The notes under the pieces are model-generated. The model saw only the letters and a program-made list of their open reading frames with translations. It did no database searches and had not been told where the DNA came from. A DNA stretch of 64,000 nucleotides, taken from contig NZ_LT607752.1 in assembly GCF_900090265.1 (NCBI RefSeq), positions 2,666,001 to 2,730,000 of the forward strand, read 5' to 3'. This DNA comes from Micromonospora rifamycinica. GTDB taxonomy: Bacteria; Actinomycetota; Actinomycetes; Mycobacteriales; Micromonosporaceae. Below are positions 30,514 through 40,113 of this stretch, in pieces. Position numbers and translations under genes: made by a program. The number at the start of each line of letters is the position of its first letter. Position 1 is the first letter of the stretch.

Positions 30514-30846
30514 TCATGTCGGTCGTCCTACCTTGCTAGCGACCCTCGCCCGGTCGGGTTGACCGGACGTAGTGGTTGGCGCATCGACGTGCTCCGCGAC
30601 GGCACCGTGGTCAGGAACCCCGGTGAGCCGCAGCGCCCGCCCGAAGGCGCGACGCCGCACCGCCAGCGCGAAGCAGGCCGGATCCGGGTGCAGGTTCGCT
30701 CCCCGACCCGGCAGACTGCGGCTCGGATCAGGCCGGAGACTGTGACCATCCTCGTCACCGACCGCGACGATCCGCAGCAGTTCGCTGGCCGGCGCGCGTT
30801 TCCGGCAACCCACACAGGTGCGCTCCGGTTGCGCGCGTCGTACCAC
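30514..30846 (-). CDS. ylxR: YlxR-family RNA-binding protein (RnpM-like)
   Basis: A 110-residue YlxR/DUF448 protein. RTCVGCRKRAPASELLRIVA opens the domain and PGRGANLHPDPACFALAVRRRAFGRALR closes it, with a poorly conserved tail after about residue 80. Homologues lie between nusA and infB almost universally; in Bacillus it binds RNase P RNA. It starts 16 bases after the nusA stop and ends about 90 bases before infB, in the same operon. Confidence 0.92.
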   Translation of the reverse strand: MVRRAQPERTCVGCRKRAPASELLRIVAVGDEDGHSLRPDPSRSLPGRGANLHPDPACFALAVRRRAFGRALRLTGVPDHGAVAEHVDAPTTTSGQPDRARVASKVGRPT

Positions 30847-30862
30847 TGGAGGAAGTCTACCC

Positions 30863-31906
30863 CTAGCCGCCCGAGATCGCTCCGCCCGGCTCCGGGACGC
30901 CCCCGGCCGCCTCCCGGCCGCCGGTGCCCGCCTGCTCCGCGTCGGAGCGGATGTCGATCCGCCAACCGGTCAACCGGGCGGCAAGTCGGGCATTCTGCCC
31001 CTCGCGCCCGATGGCCAGGGAGAGCTGGAAGTCCGGCACGGTCACCCGGGCGGTACGGGTGGCCAGGTCGACCACCTCCACCCGCAGCGCCTTGGCCGGG
31101 GAGAGCGCGTTGCCGACGAAGGTCGCCGGGTCGTCCGACCAGTCGATGATGTCGATCTTCTCACCGTGCAGCTCGCTCATCACGGCGCGGACCCGCTGGC
31201 CCATCGGCCCGATGCAGGCCCCCTTGGCGTTCACGCCCGGGGTGGTGGAGCGTACGGCGATCTTGGTGCGGTGACCCGCCTCACGCGCGATCGCCCCGAT
31301 CTCGACGGTGCCGTCGGCGATCTCCGGGACCTCCAGCGCGAAGAGCTTCTTCACCAGCGCCGGGTGCGACCGGGAGAGGGTGATCTGCGGACCGCGCATC
31401 CCCTTGGTCACGTGCACCACCACGCAGCGGATCCGCTCGCCGTGGTGGTAACGCTCCCCGGGCACCTGCTCGGACTGCGGGAGCACGCCCTCCAGCTTGC
31501 CGAGGTCGACGCTGACGATGCCCTTCTCGCTGCGGGCCTCGTGCGCCTGCACCACGCCGGTGACCAGGTCGCCGTCGCGGCCGACGTACTCGCCGAAGTG
31601 CACCTCGTCGGTGGCCTCCCGCAGCCGCTGGAGGATCACCTGCTTGGCGGTCATCGCCGCGATCCGGCCGAAGTCGTGCGGGGTGTCGTCCCGCTCCCGC
31701 ACCACGCTGCCGTCGTCGTCCAGCTCCTGGGCGTAGACCAGGGCGGCCCCGGTCCTACGGTCGATCTCCACCCGGGCGTGCGACTCGGCGCCGTCGGTGT
31801 GCCGGTAAGCGGTCAGCAACGCGGTCTCGATCGCCGCGAGGATCGTGTCGAACGGGATCTCCCGCTCGCGCTCCAGTGCGCGCAGCGCCGCGAGGTCGAT
31901 GTTCAC
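30863..31906 (-). CDS. nusA: Transcription termination/antitermination factor NusA
   Basis: A 347-residue NusA: an N-terminal RNA-polymerase-binding domain (about 1-105, [18 protein letters not shown]), an S1 domain (about 110-185), and two KH domains (about 200-345, with [25 protein letters not shown]). It lacks the acidic repeat extension of gamma-proteobacteria, as is normal in actinobacteria. Its ATG overlaps the rimP stop by 4 bases, so translation is coupled. It modulates pausing and termination at the hairpin terminators common in this window. Confidence 0.96.
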   Translation of the reverse strand: MNIDLAALRALEREREIPFDTILAAIETALLTAYRHTDGAESHARVEIDRRTGAALVYAQELDDDGSVVRERDDTPHDFGRIAAMTAKQVILQRLREATDEVHFGEYVGRDGDLVTGVVQAHEARSEKGIVSVDLGKLEGVLPQSEQVPGERYHHGERIRCVVVHVTKGMRGPQITLSRSHPALVKKLFALEVPEIADGTVEIGAIAREAGHRTKIAVRSTTPGVNAKGACIGPMGQRVRAVMSELHGEKIDIIDWSDDPATFVGNALSPAKALRVEVVDLATRTARVTVPDFQLSLAIGREGQNARLAARLTGWRIDIRSDAEQAGTGGREAAGGVPEPGGAISGG

Positions 31907-32598
31907 CTCTCCTCGCCCTCCACATCATCATCGTCGTCGTCATCTTCGTCGTCGGCGTCGTCGCCGGCCCCGTCGCCCAGGTCCGCCTCGTCGATCTCGT
32001 CGAGGCGGTGGAACTCGATCTGCACCCGGCCGGGACCGAGGTCGGCGTGGCGGTGCTCCACCCGGCCGGCGTCGGTCTCCAGCACCACACGCTCGTCGTC
32101 GACCGCGACCACCCGGCCGGTCACCTGACGGTCCACCGCAGGCTGCCCGTCGGGTCGCGCGACCCGGGCGGTCACCTTGACCAGCCGGCCGGTGCTGCGT
32201 CGCCAGTGCCGGGGCAGCGTCAGCGGACGGTCCACCCCCGGGGAGCTGACCTCCAGCTGGTACTCCCCCGCCACGATGTCCCCGCCGGACTCCTCGGCCG
32301 CGTCCAGCGCCGCCGAGACCAGCCGGGAGACGTCCGCGACGGCGTCCAGGTTGATCCCGCCGTCGGCGTCCACGATCACCCGCACCACGTGCCGACGGCC
32401 GGCCCGGGAGACGGAGACGTCCTCCAGGTCGTAACCCGCGCCGGTGACCACCGGTGTGATCACGTCACTCAGCGTGGCCCGGCGGGCGGCCAGGTCGCCC
32501 CGGGACGCGCCCGCACGGTCCCCGCCCCGGGGGCCGTCGGTGCGACGGGAGCGTCCCGTCGGCGCCGCCGGCCTGGTAGCACGACCACGCTGCGTCAT
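31903..32598 (-). CDS. rimP: Ribosome maturation factor RimP
   Basis: A 231-residue 30S maturation factor. The N-terminal ~40 residues are a basic Gly/Arg-rich extension (start ATG 32598; GAAGGG upstream), then the RimP core ([45 protein letters not shown]). The C-terminal ~30 residues are almost purely Asp/Glu, encoded by CATCATCATCGTCGTCGTC-like triplets on the plus strand. First gene of the nusA-infB operon. The acidic tail is unusually long. Confidence 0.94.
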   Translation of the reverse strand: MTQRGRATRPAAPTGRSRRTDGPRGGDRAGASRGDLAARRATLSDVITPVVTGAGYDLEDVSVSRAGRRHVVRVIVDADGGINLDAVADVSRLVSAALDAAEESGGDIVAGEYQLEVSSPGVDRPLTLPRHWRRSTGRLVKVTARVARPDGQPAVDRQVTGRVVAVDDERVVLETDAGRVEHRHADLGPGRVQIEFHRLDEIDEADLGDGAGDDADDEDDDDDDDVEGEER

Positions 32599-32770
32599 CT
32601 GGGCACCCTTCTCCTGGTCAACGGCGGTCGTCGGAACGGCACGCCGGGACGCCACCGGGGCGGCAGCGCCGGTGGCTGCGCAGAGCGTAACGCGCCGCCG
32701 GGGGGACGGCCCCGGCGGCGCACCGACGGCGGTCGCCCGACGGTCGGCACGGATGGTGTTGACTTGTCCG

Positions 32771-33277
32771 GTGGCCACCGGCAGAACGACGACTCACCAC
32801 GACGGAGCGGGGCGATCCCGGCGTTCCGTGCTCCGCACCGGCGCGCTCCTGGCGGTCGGCGTGACCGCCGTACCGCTGACCGGTTGTGACCTCCTCGACC
32901 GCGACGGGCCGGACCGGCCGCCCGACCCGCTGGAGCCGCTCGCGGGCGAGTCCCGGGCGCTGGCCGACCGGTACCGGGCCGCGATCGCCGCCGACCCGGG
33001 GCTGACCGACCGGCTCACCCCGATCGCCGACGCGCACGCCGCGCACGCCGACGAGTTGCGCCGGCTGATCGGCCGCCCCGCGCCCAGCGGCCCGGCGACC
33101 CCGGAACCGACCGCGGCCACCGGTACACCCGCCACCGTCCTGGCCGGGCTGCGGGCCGCCGAGCAGAGCGGCCGGGACAACGCGGCGAAGGCGTGCGCCG
33201 ACGCGCCGGGCGAGCGGGCCGCGCTGCTCGGCTCGATCGCCGCCGCCCGGGCCACCCACCTGGAGGCGCTCAAGTGA
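32771..33277 (+). CDS. Tat-type lipoprotein, partner of DUF4439 protein
   Basis: A 168-residue exported lipoprotein. Residues 16-40 hold a twin-arginine motif (SRRSVLRTG), a hydrophobic core and the lipobox LTGC, so the mature protein is anchored at its Cys on the outer face of the membrane. The rest is a helical Ala/Arg/Asp-rich domain. GTG 32771 is chosen for a 17-residue n-region; in-frame ATG 32753 and GTG 32828 are possible. It overlaps the DUF4439 gene by 4 bases (GTGA). No enzymatic motif is seen; I infer a structural pair with the ferritin-like protein. Confidence 0.75.
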   Translation: MATGRTTTHHDGAGRSRRSVLRTGALLAVGVTAVPLTGCDLLDRDGPDRPPDPLEPLAGESRALADRYRAAIAADPGLTDRLTPIADAHAAHADELRRLIGRPAPSGPATPEPTAATGTPATVLAGLRAAEQSGRDNAAKACADAPGERAALLGSIAAARATHLEALK

Positions 33278-33723
33278 ACCGCCGTACCGCCCCGTCCGCC
33301 CCCGGCGGCGCGCTGGCCGACGCCCTGGCCGCCGAGTACGCCGCCATCTACGCCTACGGCCCGATCGGGGTACGCCTCACCGACGCCGACCGGCGGGCGG
33401 CCCGCGCCGCCGAGGCGGCCCACCGGTCCCGCCGGGACGCGCTGGTCCTCCAGCTCAGTGCCGCCGGCGGCACGGTCCCCGCCGACCAGGCGGGCTACGC
33501 GCTGCCGTTCCCGGTCACCGACCGGGTCAGTGCGCTGCGGCTCGCGGTGCAGGTGGAGGAGCGCACCGGGGCGTTCTGGCGGGCGGCGCTGCCGGTCACC
33601 ACCGGCGCGGACCGCACCCGGGCGCTCAACGCGCTGACCGACTGCGCGGTACGGGCCACCCGGTGGCGGCGCAGCGCCGGCACCACCCCGCTGACCGTCC
33701 CGTTCCCCGGCCGCCCCACCTAG
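33274..33723 (+). CDS. DUF4439 ferritin-like protein
   Basis: A 149-residue four-helix protein of the DUF4439 ferritin-like group. AAEYAAIYAYGPIG, the EAAHRSRRDAL helix and the VQVEERTGAFWRAAL helix carry Glu/His residues at the spacing of ferritin-like di-iron sites, though whether metal is bound is unproved. The GTG start overlaps the stop of the lipoprotein gene, so the two are cotranslated. No export signal is seen here, unlike its partner. Confidence 0.82.
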   Translation: MNRRTAPSAPGGALADALAAEYAAIYAYGPIGVRLTDADRRAARAAEAAHRSRRDALVLQLSAAGGTVPADQAGYALPFPVTDRVSALRLAVQVEERTGAFWRAALPVTTGADRTRALNALTDCAVRATRWRRSAGTTPLTVPFPGRPT

Positions 33724-33787
33724 CCCCGACGCCGGCCGCACGACGGGCCACCGGGTGACGCCGGTCACGCCCCGGTGCTCGCTCCGG

Positions 33788-33816
33788 TTGCGCTGCGCAT
33801 ACGGGGTATGCATACT
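33788..33816 (+). promoter_or_regulatory. padR promoter with operator palindrome
   Basis: -35 TTGCGC (33788-33793), 17-base spacer, -10 CATACT (33811-33816), 8 bases to ATG 33825. GCATAC (33797-33802) and GTATGC (33806-33811) form a perfect inverted repeat with a 3-base centre, and GCATAC recurs at 33810-33815 over the -10. A regulator bound here would block RNA polymerase. Confidence 0.65.
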
Positions 33817-33824
33817 CCGTTGCC

Positions 33825-34412
33825 ATGTCCATCCGTCACGGCCTGCTCGCCCTGCTCGAGCGTGGCCAGATGTACGGCTACCAGCTCCGGGCCTCCTTCG
33901 AGGAGTCGACCGGCTCGACCTGGCCGTTGAACATCGGTCAGGTCTACACCACCCTCAACCGGCTGGAACGCGACGGCCTGGTCCGTTCGCTGCCCGAGCA
34001 CGAGGGCGGCCAGCGGCCGTACGAGATCACCGACGCCGGACGGGCGGACCTGGCGCTGTGGTTCGTCACCCCGATCAGCCGCACCGACCGGCCCCGCGAC
34101 GAGCTCTCCATCAAGCTGGCCCTGGCGCTGACCACCCCCGGGGTGGACGTCCGGGCCGTGGTGCAGACCCAGCGCAGCGCGACCATGCGTACCCTCCAGG
34201 AGTTGACCCGGTTGAAATACACCAGCGACCGGCCGGAGGACCTGCCCTGGCGGTTGGTGCTGGACGCGATGATGTTCCAGGCCGAGGCGGAGGTCCGCTG
34301 GCTGGACCACTGCGAGACCAGCCTGGTCCGGCACCGACCCGCGACGCCGACGACCCGCACCGGGTCACCGCCGGAGGTGGTGGACCGGGCCGACGAGGAG
34401 GCCCACCGGTGA
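33825..34412 (+). CDS. PadR-family transcriptional regulator
   Basis: A 195-residue repressor. The N-terminal winged-helix PadR domain (about 3-85) shows HGLLALLERGQMYGYQLRASFE and LNIGQVYTTLNRLERDGLV; the C-terminal half (about 95-180) is the helical dimerisation/ligand domain. Members commonly repress the ABC drug-efflux genes downstream and release on ligand binding. Its stop overlaps the ATPase start (GTGA), so padR, ATPase and permease form one operon behind the palindromic promoter at 33788-33816; autorepression is inferred. Confidence 0.93.
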   Translation: MSIRHGLLALLERGQMYGYQLRASFEESTGSTWPLNIGQVYTTLNRLERDGLVRSLPEHEGGQRPYEITDAGRADLALWFVTPISRTDRPRDELSIKLALALTTPGVDVRAVVQTQRSATMRTLQELTRLKYTSDRPEDLPWRLVLDAMMFQAEAEVRWLDHCETSLVRHRPATPTTRTGSPPEVVDRADEEAHR

Positions 34413-35143
34413 CCGGTTCCGACTGCGCGGTGCTCGAACTCCGCGACGTGCACCGTACCCACGGCGGCGGCGCGGCGGCGGTCCACGCGTTGCGCGGGGT
34501 GAGCATCACCGTGCGTCCGGGTGAGCTGGTGGCCGTGATGGGGCCGTCCGGTTCGGGCAAGTCGACCCTGCTCACCCTGGCCGGCGGGCTGGACCGGCCG
34601 ACCGCCGGGGAGGTGCTGGTCGAGGGGGAGCCGCTCGGCCGGCTGGACGGGCGACGACTGGCCCGGCTGCGCCGCCGCCGGATCGGCTACGTCTTCCAGG
34701 ACCTGAACCTGCTCGGCAGCCTCACCGCCGCCGAGAACGTGGCGCTCCCCCTGGAACTCGACGGGGTGGGGGTACGACCGGCCCGGCGGGCGGCGCTGGA
34801 GGCGCTGGAGGAGGTCGGCCTGACCGGGCTCGGCGGGCGCTTCCCCGACCAGATGTCCGGCGGCCAGCAGCAGCGGGTGGCGATCGCCCGCGCGCTGGTC
34901 GGCCAGCGGCGGCTGGTGCTGGCCGACGAGCCGACCGGAGCGCTGGACTCGCAGACCGGGGAGGCCGTGCTGCACCTGTTGCGGCGCCGGGTCGACGCGG
35001 GCGCGGCCGGTGTGCTGGTGACCCACGAGGCCCGGCACGCGGGCTGGGCGGACCGGGTGGTCTTCCTCCGCGACGGCCGCATGGTCGACTCGACCGCGCC
35101 GCTGACCGGGGTCGAGCACCTGCTCTCGGGCATCGGCCGGTGA
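34409..35143 (+). CDS. ABC transporter ATP-binding protein (MacB/LolD type)
   Basis: A 244-residue nucleotide-binding subunit. Walker A GPSGSGKST near residues 46-54, FQDLNLL with the Q-loop, signature MSGGQQQRV, Walker B LVLADEPTGALDSQT and the H-loop VTHEARHA are all intact. Sequence type matches MacB/LolD/FtsE-like ATPases that drive FtsX-fold permeases. The GTG start overlaps padR and its stop overlaps the permease start (GTGA). Confidence 0.95.
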   Translation: MTGSDCAVLELRDVHRTHGGGAAAVHALRGVSITVRPGELVAVMGPSGSGKSTLLTLAGGLDRPTAGEVLVEGEPLGRLDGRRLARLRRRRIGYVFQDLNLLGSLTAAENVALPLELDGVGVRPARRAALEALEEVGLTGLGGRFPDQMSGGQQQRVAIARALVGQRRLVLADEPTGALDSQTGEAVLHLLRRRVDAGAAGVLVTHEARHAGWADRVVFLRDGRMVDSTAPLTGVEHLLSGIGR

Positions 35144-37881
35144 GCCGACCGCCCCGCCCCGAACGCTCCGGGCGGCTCGGCGAGGCGGTCGGGTCCTGGC
35201 GGGCGGCGCTGCGGATCGCCCGGCGGGAGGCCCGCCGGGCGCGGGGGCGTACCGCGCTGGTGCTGGCGATGATCGCGCTGCCGGTGCTGGCGTTGAGTTT
35301 CGTGGCGGTCAGCTACGACATGGCCGCCCTCACCCGGGCGGAGAGTTTCGACCACCGGGTCGGTGACGCCGACGTGGAGCTGCGCTGGTTGTCGGAGAAT
35401 CCCCTGCATCAGGACACCTGGGGCGAATCGACCTGGCCCCGGCAGGGTGAGCAGGTGGACCGGGAGCGGCCGGTGGACCGCCGGGAGATCGAGACGTTGC
35501 TCCCCGCCGGCAGCCGGATCAGCCGGATCCTCTGGTGGGTGCCGTTCGAGGTCCGGATCGGTGACCGCACCGAGACGATGGACGGGCGGGTGCTGGACTT
35601 CACCGACCCGCTGGCCCGCTCGACGGTGCGGCTGCGGGCCGGTCGGGCGCCGACCGCCCCCGACGAGGTGGCGGTCAGCAGGCGGGCCGCCGCCCGGCTG
35701 GGCGTACGGGTCGGTGGGACGGTCGCCCCGGCCGACGGTTCCGGCCGGTGGCGGGTGGTCGGCGTGGTGGAGTTCCCCAGCCAACTCGGCGAGGTGGTCG
35801 CGGTGGCCCCGGGCGGGCTCCCCCGCCTCGGCCCGGGCCACGAAGAGAGCTGGCTGGTCGACCTCCCCGGTGCGCTGGACACCGCCCTGGTGGACCGGCT
35901 CAACGCGCACGGCGTCATGGTCCGCGCCCGCACCGCGGTGCCCGGCGGGCAGCCGCCCGGCGGGGGGCCCGAGCGCGTCACGCTGCCCGATCCGGTGGCG
36001 GCGAGCAACTCGGTCCTCGTCGGTGGGCTCGGCCTGTTGGAGGTCGTCCTGCTGGTCGGCCCGGCCTTCGCGGTCGGGGTCCGCCGCCGCCGACGGGATC
36101 TGGCGCTGGTCGCGGTGGCCGGCGGTGACCCGGTGCACCTGCGCCGGATCGTGCTCGCCGACGGGGTGGTGCTCGGTGGCCTCGGCGCGGTGCTCGGGCT
36201 GCTGCTCGGGGTCACCGCCGCCGTCCTCGGCCGGTCGCTGGTCGAGGAGTACGTCATGGGCGAGCGGGGCGGCGGCTACCGGTTCTTTCCGGCGGCGCTC
36301 GCCGCGATCGCCGGGGTGGCGGTGCTGGCCGGGGTGCTGGCCGCGCTCGCCCCGGCGCTGGCCGCCGCCCGGCAGGACGTGGTGGCCGGGTTGGCGGGCC
36401 GCCGGTCGGTGCCACCGCACCGGCGGCGCTGGCTGGTCCTCGGGGTGACACTCACCGTGCTGGGGGCCGGGGCCGCCGCACTCGGTGCCGGCCACGGCGA
36501 CACCCCGGTGCTGCTCGCCGGGCTGGTCCTGGGCGAGTTGGGCCTGGTCTTCGCCACTCCGACGCTGATCGGGCTGCTCGCCCACCTCGGCCGGCTGCTG
36601 CCCCCGGCACCCCGGATCGCGTTGCGCGACGCCAGCCGCAACCGTTCCTCGGCCGCGCCGGCCATCTCGGCGGTGATGGCCGCCGTCGCCGGCAGCGTCG
36701 CGCTCGGCGTCTACGTGGCCAGTGACGACGCCCGGAACCGGGCCGAGTGGCAGCCGGGCATGCCACCCGGTCGGGTGCTGCTGGTGCGGGCGGACCGCGA
36801 GGGCACCGGCCCGCTGCCCCCGCTGCCGCTGGTCACCGAGCGGATCCGGGCCGAGCTGGGCACCGACGCGGTGGTGCCGCTGGCCGTCCCCGAATGCGTC
36901 GACCAGACGCCGGACGGGTACTGCTCGGTGACGTCGGTCCTGCCGGCGGAGCGGGTCTGCCCGTACGAGGCGAGGGAGTACCGCTCGGCGGAGATCCGCC
37001 GGCAGGCGCTGGCCGACCCGCGCTGCGCCGCGCCGGCCCGGGCGGTGAACGGCTCCTACCTGCCCACCCTGGTCGACGACGGAGCCGCCCTGAGGGTGCT
37101 CAGCGGTGCCCCGCCGGAGGAGGTGGCGGCGGCGGGCGCCGTGTTGCGCGCCGGTGGCGTGGTGGTGACCGACCCCCGGTACCTCGTCGAGGGTCGGGTG
37201 GTCGTCCGGGTCGACCGTTCGACGGGTGGTTCCCGGCCGTCGACGTTGACCACCGTCACCCTCCCCGGGTACCTGTTGCGCGGCGGGCTGCCGGTCGACC
37301 GGCTGGTGCTCTCCCCGGCTGCCGCCGGTCAGGCGGGCCTGGCCGCCCGGCCGTTCGGCTATGCCGTCGACACCGCCACCGCGCCGTCCCCCGCCCAGCT
37401 CGACCGGGTGGTGACCGCCCTGCGGCCGGTGTTGCCGGTGTCGGTGGAGGTGGAGCGGGCCCCGCCGGCTTCCGCGCAGCGGCCGCTGCTGCTGTTGCTG
37501 GCCGCCGGTGCCGGGGTGATCACGGTGGGCGCCGCCGGGGTGGCCACCGGGCTCGCCGCGGCGGAGGGCCGCCGGGACCTGTCCACGCTGGCCGCGGTGG
37601 GGGCCAGTCCCCGGGTACGCCGGGTGCTCTCGCTCTGCCAGGCGGGGGTGATCGCCGGGGTGGGTTCGGTGCTCGGCATCGCCGCCGGGCTCGGCTCCGC
37701 GTTGATCATCCTGACCGCGATGAACCGGCAGTACGCCCAGACGTGGCCGGTCGAGTCGCCGTACCCGGTAGTGGTGCCCTGGCAGACCCTCGGCGTGCTG
37801 GTGGTGGTGCCGTTGGTGGCCATGCTCGGTGCGGGTCTGTTCACCAGGTCCCGTCTCGCGGTCGAACGCCGACTGGACTGA
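35140..37881 (+). CDS. FtsX-like ABC permease, two-domain
   Basis: A 913-residue membrane subunit for the preceding ATPase. It has one N-terminal transmembrane helix (about 38-60), a large extracytoplasmic segment to about 290, a first FtsX core of three helices (about 290-430), further helices near 430-520, a second extracytoplasmic segment (about 530-770) with several cysteines, and a final three-helix FtsX core (about 780-905, LLLLLAAGAGVITVGAAGVATG). This two-fold arrangement fits mechanotransmission-type or efflux permeases; cargo unknown. The start overlaps the ATPase stop by 4 bases. Confidence 0.93.
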   Translation: MSRPPRPERSGRLGEAVGSWRAALRIARREARRARGRTALVLAMIALPVLALSFVAVSYDMAALTRAESFDHRVGDADVELRWLSENPLHQDTWGESTWPRQGEQVDRERPVDRREIETLLPAGSRISRILWWVPFEVRIGDRTETMDGRVLDFTDPLARSTVRLRAGRAPTAPDEVAVSRRAAARLGVRVGGTVAPADGSGRWRVVGVVEFPSQLGEVVAVAPGGLPRLGPGHEESWLVDLPGALDTALVDRLNAHGVMVRARTAVPGGQPPGGGPERVTLPDPVAASNSVLVGGLGLLEVVLLVGPAFAVGVRRRRRDLALVAVAGGDPVHLRRIVLADGVVLGGLGAVLGLLLGVTAAVLGRSLVEEYVMGERGGGYRFFPAALAAIAGVAVLAGVLAALAPALAAARQDVVAGLAGRRSVPPHRRRWLVLGVTLTVLGAGAAALGAGHGDTPVLLAGLVLGELGLVFATPTLIGLLAHLGRLLPPAPRIALRDASRNRSSAAPAISAVMAAVAGSVALGVYVASDDARNRAEWQPGMPPGRVLLVRADREGTGPLPPLPLVTERIRAELGTDAVVPLAVPECVDQTPDGYCSVTSVLPAERVCPYEAREYRSAEIRRQALADPRCAAPARAVNGSYLPTLVDDGAALRVLSGAPPEEVAAAGAVLRAGGVVVTDPRYLVEGRVVVRVDRSTGGSRPSTLTTVTLPGYLLRGGLPVDRLVLSPAAAGQAGLAARPFGYAVDTATAPSPAQLDRVVTALRPVLPVSVEVERAPPASAQRPLLLLLAAGAGVITVGAAGVATGLAAAEGRRDLSTLAAVGASPRVRRVLSLCQAGVIAGVGSVLGIAAGLGSALIILTAMNRQYAQTWPVESPYPVVVPWQTLGVLVVVPLVAMLGAGLFTRSRLAVERRLD

Positions 37882-37966
37882 CGGTGCGGCCGGCCTGGTC
37901 GGTCCGTCGGTGCCGGGATGGGATCCGGTGGGTGCGGATACGGGTCCGACCAGGCAGACTGGCCCG

Positions 37967-38446
37967 GTGCCCGTCATCGGAAGCCTCACCCGTCGGCTCG
38001 GTCACCACGAGTGGTTCGGCACCGCCATGCGCCTGCTGGTCCCCGCCGACCGGCTGGTCGGCCGGCTCACCCGCGGCCGGGTGGTCGCGTTGGGGCTGGT
38101 CCCGTCGCTGATCATCACCACCACCGGGCACCGGTCCGGGCTGCCGCGCAGCAATCCCCTGCTCTACGTGCCGGACGACGACGGTTTCGTGGTGATCGGC
38201 TCCAACTGGGGTCAGCGCCAGCAGCCGGGGTGGGCGTTGAACCTGCTCGCCCGGCCGCAGGGGGAGGTGACCGTCAAGGGTCGCCGGCTCGCCGTCCGGG
38301 CCGACCGGGCCACCGGGGCGGAGCGGGAACGACTCTGGCAGCTCCTGGTCACCGAGTGGCCGGCCTACCGGACGTACGTGCAGCGGGCCGGCGGCCGGGA
38401 GATCCACATCTTCCGGTTGGTCCCGACCGGTCCGGCCCAACCGTGA
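37967..38446 (+). CDS. Ddn-type nitroreductase-family (F420-linked) protein
   Basis: A 159-residue split-barrel protein of the deazaflavin-dependent nitroreductase family. LIITTTGHRSGLPRSNPLLYVPDDDGFVVIGSNWGQ is the characteristic core, followed by NLLARPQGEVTVKGRR. Members bind F420 (some bind other flavins) and reduce quinones or nitro compounds. GTG 37967 follows CAGACT by 6 bases and is preferred; longer in-frame readings overlap the permease. It is convergent with the VIT1/CCC1 gene with 12 bases between. Confidence 0.88.
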   Translation: MPVIGSLTRRLGHHEWFGTAMRLLVPADRLVGRLTRGRVVALGLVPSLIITTTGHRSGLPRSNPLLYVPDDDGFVVIGSNWGQRQQPGWALNLLARPQGEVTVKGRRLAVRADRATGAERERLWQLLVTEWPAYRTYVQRAGGREIHIFRLVPTGPAQP

Positions 38447-38458
38447 CCGCGCCGGCCG

Positions 38459-39175
38459 TCAGCCGAGGCCGCCCTGGACGCCGATCAGCATGCCGACGAG
38501 GTACGTCGCTCCGGCCGCCGCCGCGCCGAGCAGGAGCTGACGCAGCCCGCCGGACCACCACGGGCGACCGGTGAACCGGGCCACCACCGCCCCGGCAGCG
38601 AAGAGCCCCACCCCGCCGATGGCGAGCGCCAGCACCAGGCTGGTCGAGCCGAGCAGGTAGCTCAGCAGCGGGATCAGCGCGCCGACGGAGAAGCAGAGGA
38701 ACGACGAGACGGCCGCCGCCCAGGGGCTGGGCTGTTCGTCGGGGTCGACGCCCAGCTCCTCCCGGACGTGCACCCGCAGCGCCTCCTCCGGGTTGCGGCG
38801 TACCGCCTCGGCGACCTGGGTGGCCAGGTCGCGGGGCAGGCCCCGGGCCACCCAGGCGTCGGCCAGCTCGCGGGCCTCCGCCTCCGGGTGGCGTTCCAGC
38901 TCCCGGCGTTCCTTGGCCACCTCGGCGGCGACCTGCTCGTTGGCCGAGCGGACGCTGGTGTACTCGCCCAGCCCCATCGAGATGGCGCCGGCGACCAGGC
39001 CGGCGGTGCCGGTCAACACGATGCTGTGCGCCGACACCCCGCCGCCGCCGACCCCGGCGATCAGGGCGATGTTGGTGACCAGCCCGTCCATCGCGCCGAA
39101 GACGGCCGGCCGGAGCCAGCCGCCGGACACGTCCGCGTGGTGCGCCTCGCGCAGCGCCGCCGGGGTCTCGGTCAC
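38459..39175 (-). CDS. VIT1/CCC1 family metal transporter
   Basis: A 238-residue membrane protein with five predicted helices. [25 protein letters not shown] and [25 protein letters not shown] are signatures of vacuolar-iron-transporter family members, with the Glu-rich cytoplasmic helix ([19 protein letters not shown]) that binds metal in plant VIT1. It probably exports Fe2+/Mn2+ from the cytosol. GTG 39175 overlaps the map stop (GTGA); pairing with map is positional only. Confidence 0.93.
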   Translation of the reverse strand: MTETPAALREAHHADVSGGWLRPAVFGAMDGLVTNIALIAGVGGGGVSAHSIVLTGTAGLVAGAISMGLGEYTSVRSANEQVAAEVAKERRELERHPEAEARELADAWVARGLPRDLATQVAEAVRRNPEEALRVHVREELGVDPDEQPSPWAAAVSSFLCFSVGALIPLLSYLLGSTSLVLALAIGGVGLFAAGAVVARFTGRPWWSGGLRQLLLGAAAAGATYLVGMLIGVQGGLG

Positions 39176-40029
39176 GGCAGGGTGAGGATCTCGTGGCCGT
39201 CGTCGGTGACGACGATGGTGTGTTCGAACTGGGCGGTCCACTTCCGGTCCTTGGTGACGACCGTCCAGCCGTCGTCCCACGTGTCGTACTGGTAGGTGCC
39301 GAGGGTGATCATCGGCTCGACGGTGAAGGTCATCCCCGGTTCCATGATGTCGGTGGGGCGGGGGCTGTCGTAGTGCGGCACGTAGAGGCCGCTGTGGAAC
39401 GCCTCGCCGATGCCGTGGCCGGTGAAGTCGCGGACCACCCCGTAGCCGAAGCGCTTGGCGTACGACTCGATGACCCGGCCGATCACGTTGATCTGCCGGC
39501 CGGGGCGGATCGCCCGGATGCCGCGCATCATCGCCTCGTGGGTGCGTTCGACCAGCAGCCGGGCCTCCTCGCTCACCTCGCCCACGCAGAAGGTGGCGTC
39601 GGTGTCGCCGTGCACCCCGTCGAGGTACGCGGTGACGTCGACGTTGACGATGTCGCCGTCGACGAGCTCGGTGGAGTCGGGGATGCCGTGGCAGATGACC
39701 TCGTTGATGCTGGTGCAGCAGGACTTGGGGAAGCCCCGGTAGCCGAGGGTGGAGGGGTAGGCCCCGTGGTCGACGAGGAACTCGTGCACCACCCGGTCGA
39801 TCTCGTCGGTGGTCACCCCGGGCTTGCAGTGCTCCCCGGCGAGCTGGGTGGCCTGGGCCGCCAGCCGGCCGGCGACCCGCATCTTCGCGATGGTCTCCGC
39901 GGTCTGCACGTGGGAGCCGCGCCACTGCTGCGGTTGCTTCCTGCCCACGTACTCCGGTCGGGCGATGTGGCCCGGAACCGCTCGCCACGGGGAGAGCGTG
40001 CCGGGGGTGAGCGGGGCACGGACGGTCAT
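39172..40029 (-). CDS. map: Methionine aminopeptidase, type I
   Basis: A 285-residue enzyme that removes N-terminal Met. The metal-binding core is clear: [35 protein letters not shown] (two Asp ligands), [10 protein letters not shown] (His), FTVEPM and QFEHTIVV (Glu ligands). The N-terminal ~35 residues are a Pro-rich extension common in actinobacterial MapB types. ATG 40029 is 6 bases from a TAGGCT box, so the mRNA is leaderless. It is coupled to the VIT1/CCC1 gene and divergent from the STAS gene. Confidence 0.96.
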   Translation of the reverse strand: MTVRAPLTPGTLSPWRAVPGHIARPEYVGRKQPQQWRGSHVQTAETIAKMRVAGRLAAQATQLAGEHCKPGVTTDEIDRVVHEFLVDHGAYPSTLGYRGFPKSCCTSINEVICHGIPDSTELVDGDIVNVDVTAYLDGVHGDTDATFCVGEVSEEARLLVERTHEAMMRGIRAIRPGRQINVIGRVIESYAKRFGYGVVRDFTGHGIGEAFHSGLYVPHYDSPRPTDIMEPGMTFTVEPMITLGTYQYDTWDDGWTVVTKDRKWTAQFEHTIVVTDDGHEILTLP

Positions 40030-40035
40030 GACGAC

Positions 40036-40041
40036 AGCCTA
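40036..40041 (-). promoter_or_regulatory. -10 box of map, leaderless
   Basis: TAGGCT on the minus strand, 6 bases, then ATG 40029. Confidence 0.65.
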
Positions 40042-40078
40042 TCTCCGGGCACCCGCGTGATCCCCGGCACGGCGGTTG

Positions 40079-40107
40079 TTGCCGGCACCACCGGGCTGTG
40101 CCATTGT
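40079..40107 (+). promoter_or_regulatory. Promoter of the STAS gene
   Basis: -35 TTGCCG (40079-40084), exact 17-base spacer, -10 CATTGT (40102-40107), 6 bases to GTG 40114, giving a leaderless start. Its geometry is the best of the plus-strand promoters here. Confidence 0.6.
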
Positions 40108-40113
40108 GGCTGC

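Noticed and set aside
27262-31149. 1295-residue plus-strand open frame
   Set aside because: It runs antisense through infB, ylxR and nusA. It reflects codon bias of the true genes and its product is His/Arg/Gly noise without family similarity.
34687-37989. 1100-residue minus-strand open frame
   Set aside because: Antisense to the ABC ATPase and FtsX permease, which have intact motifs and overlaps.
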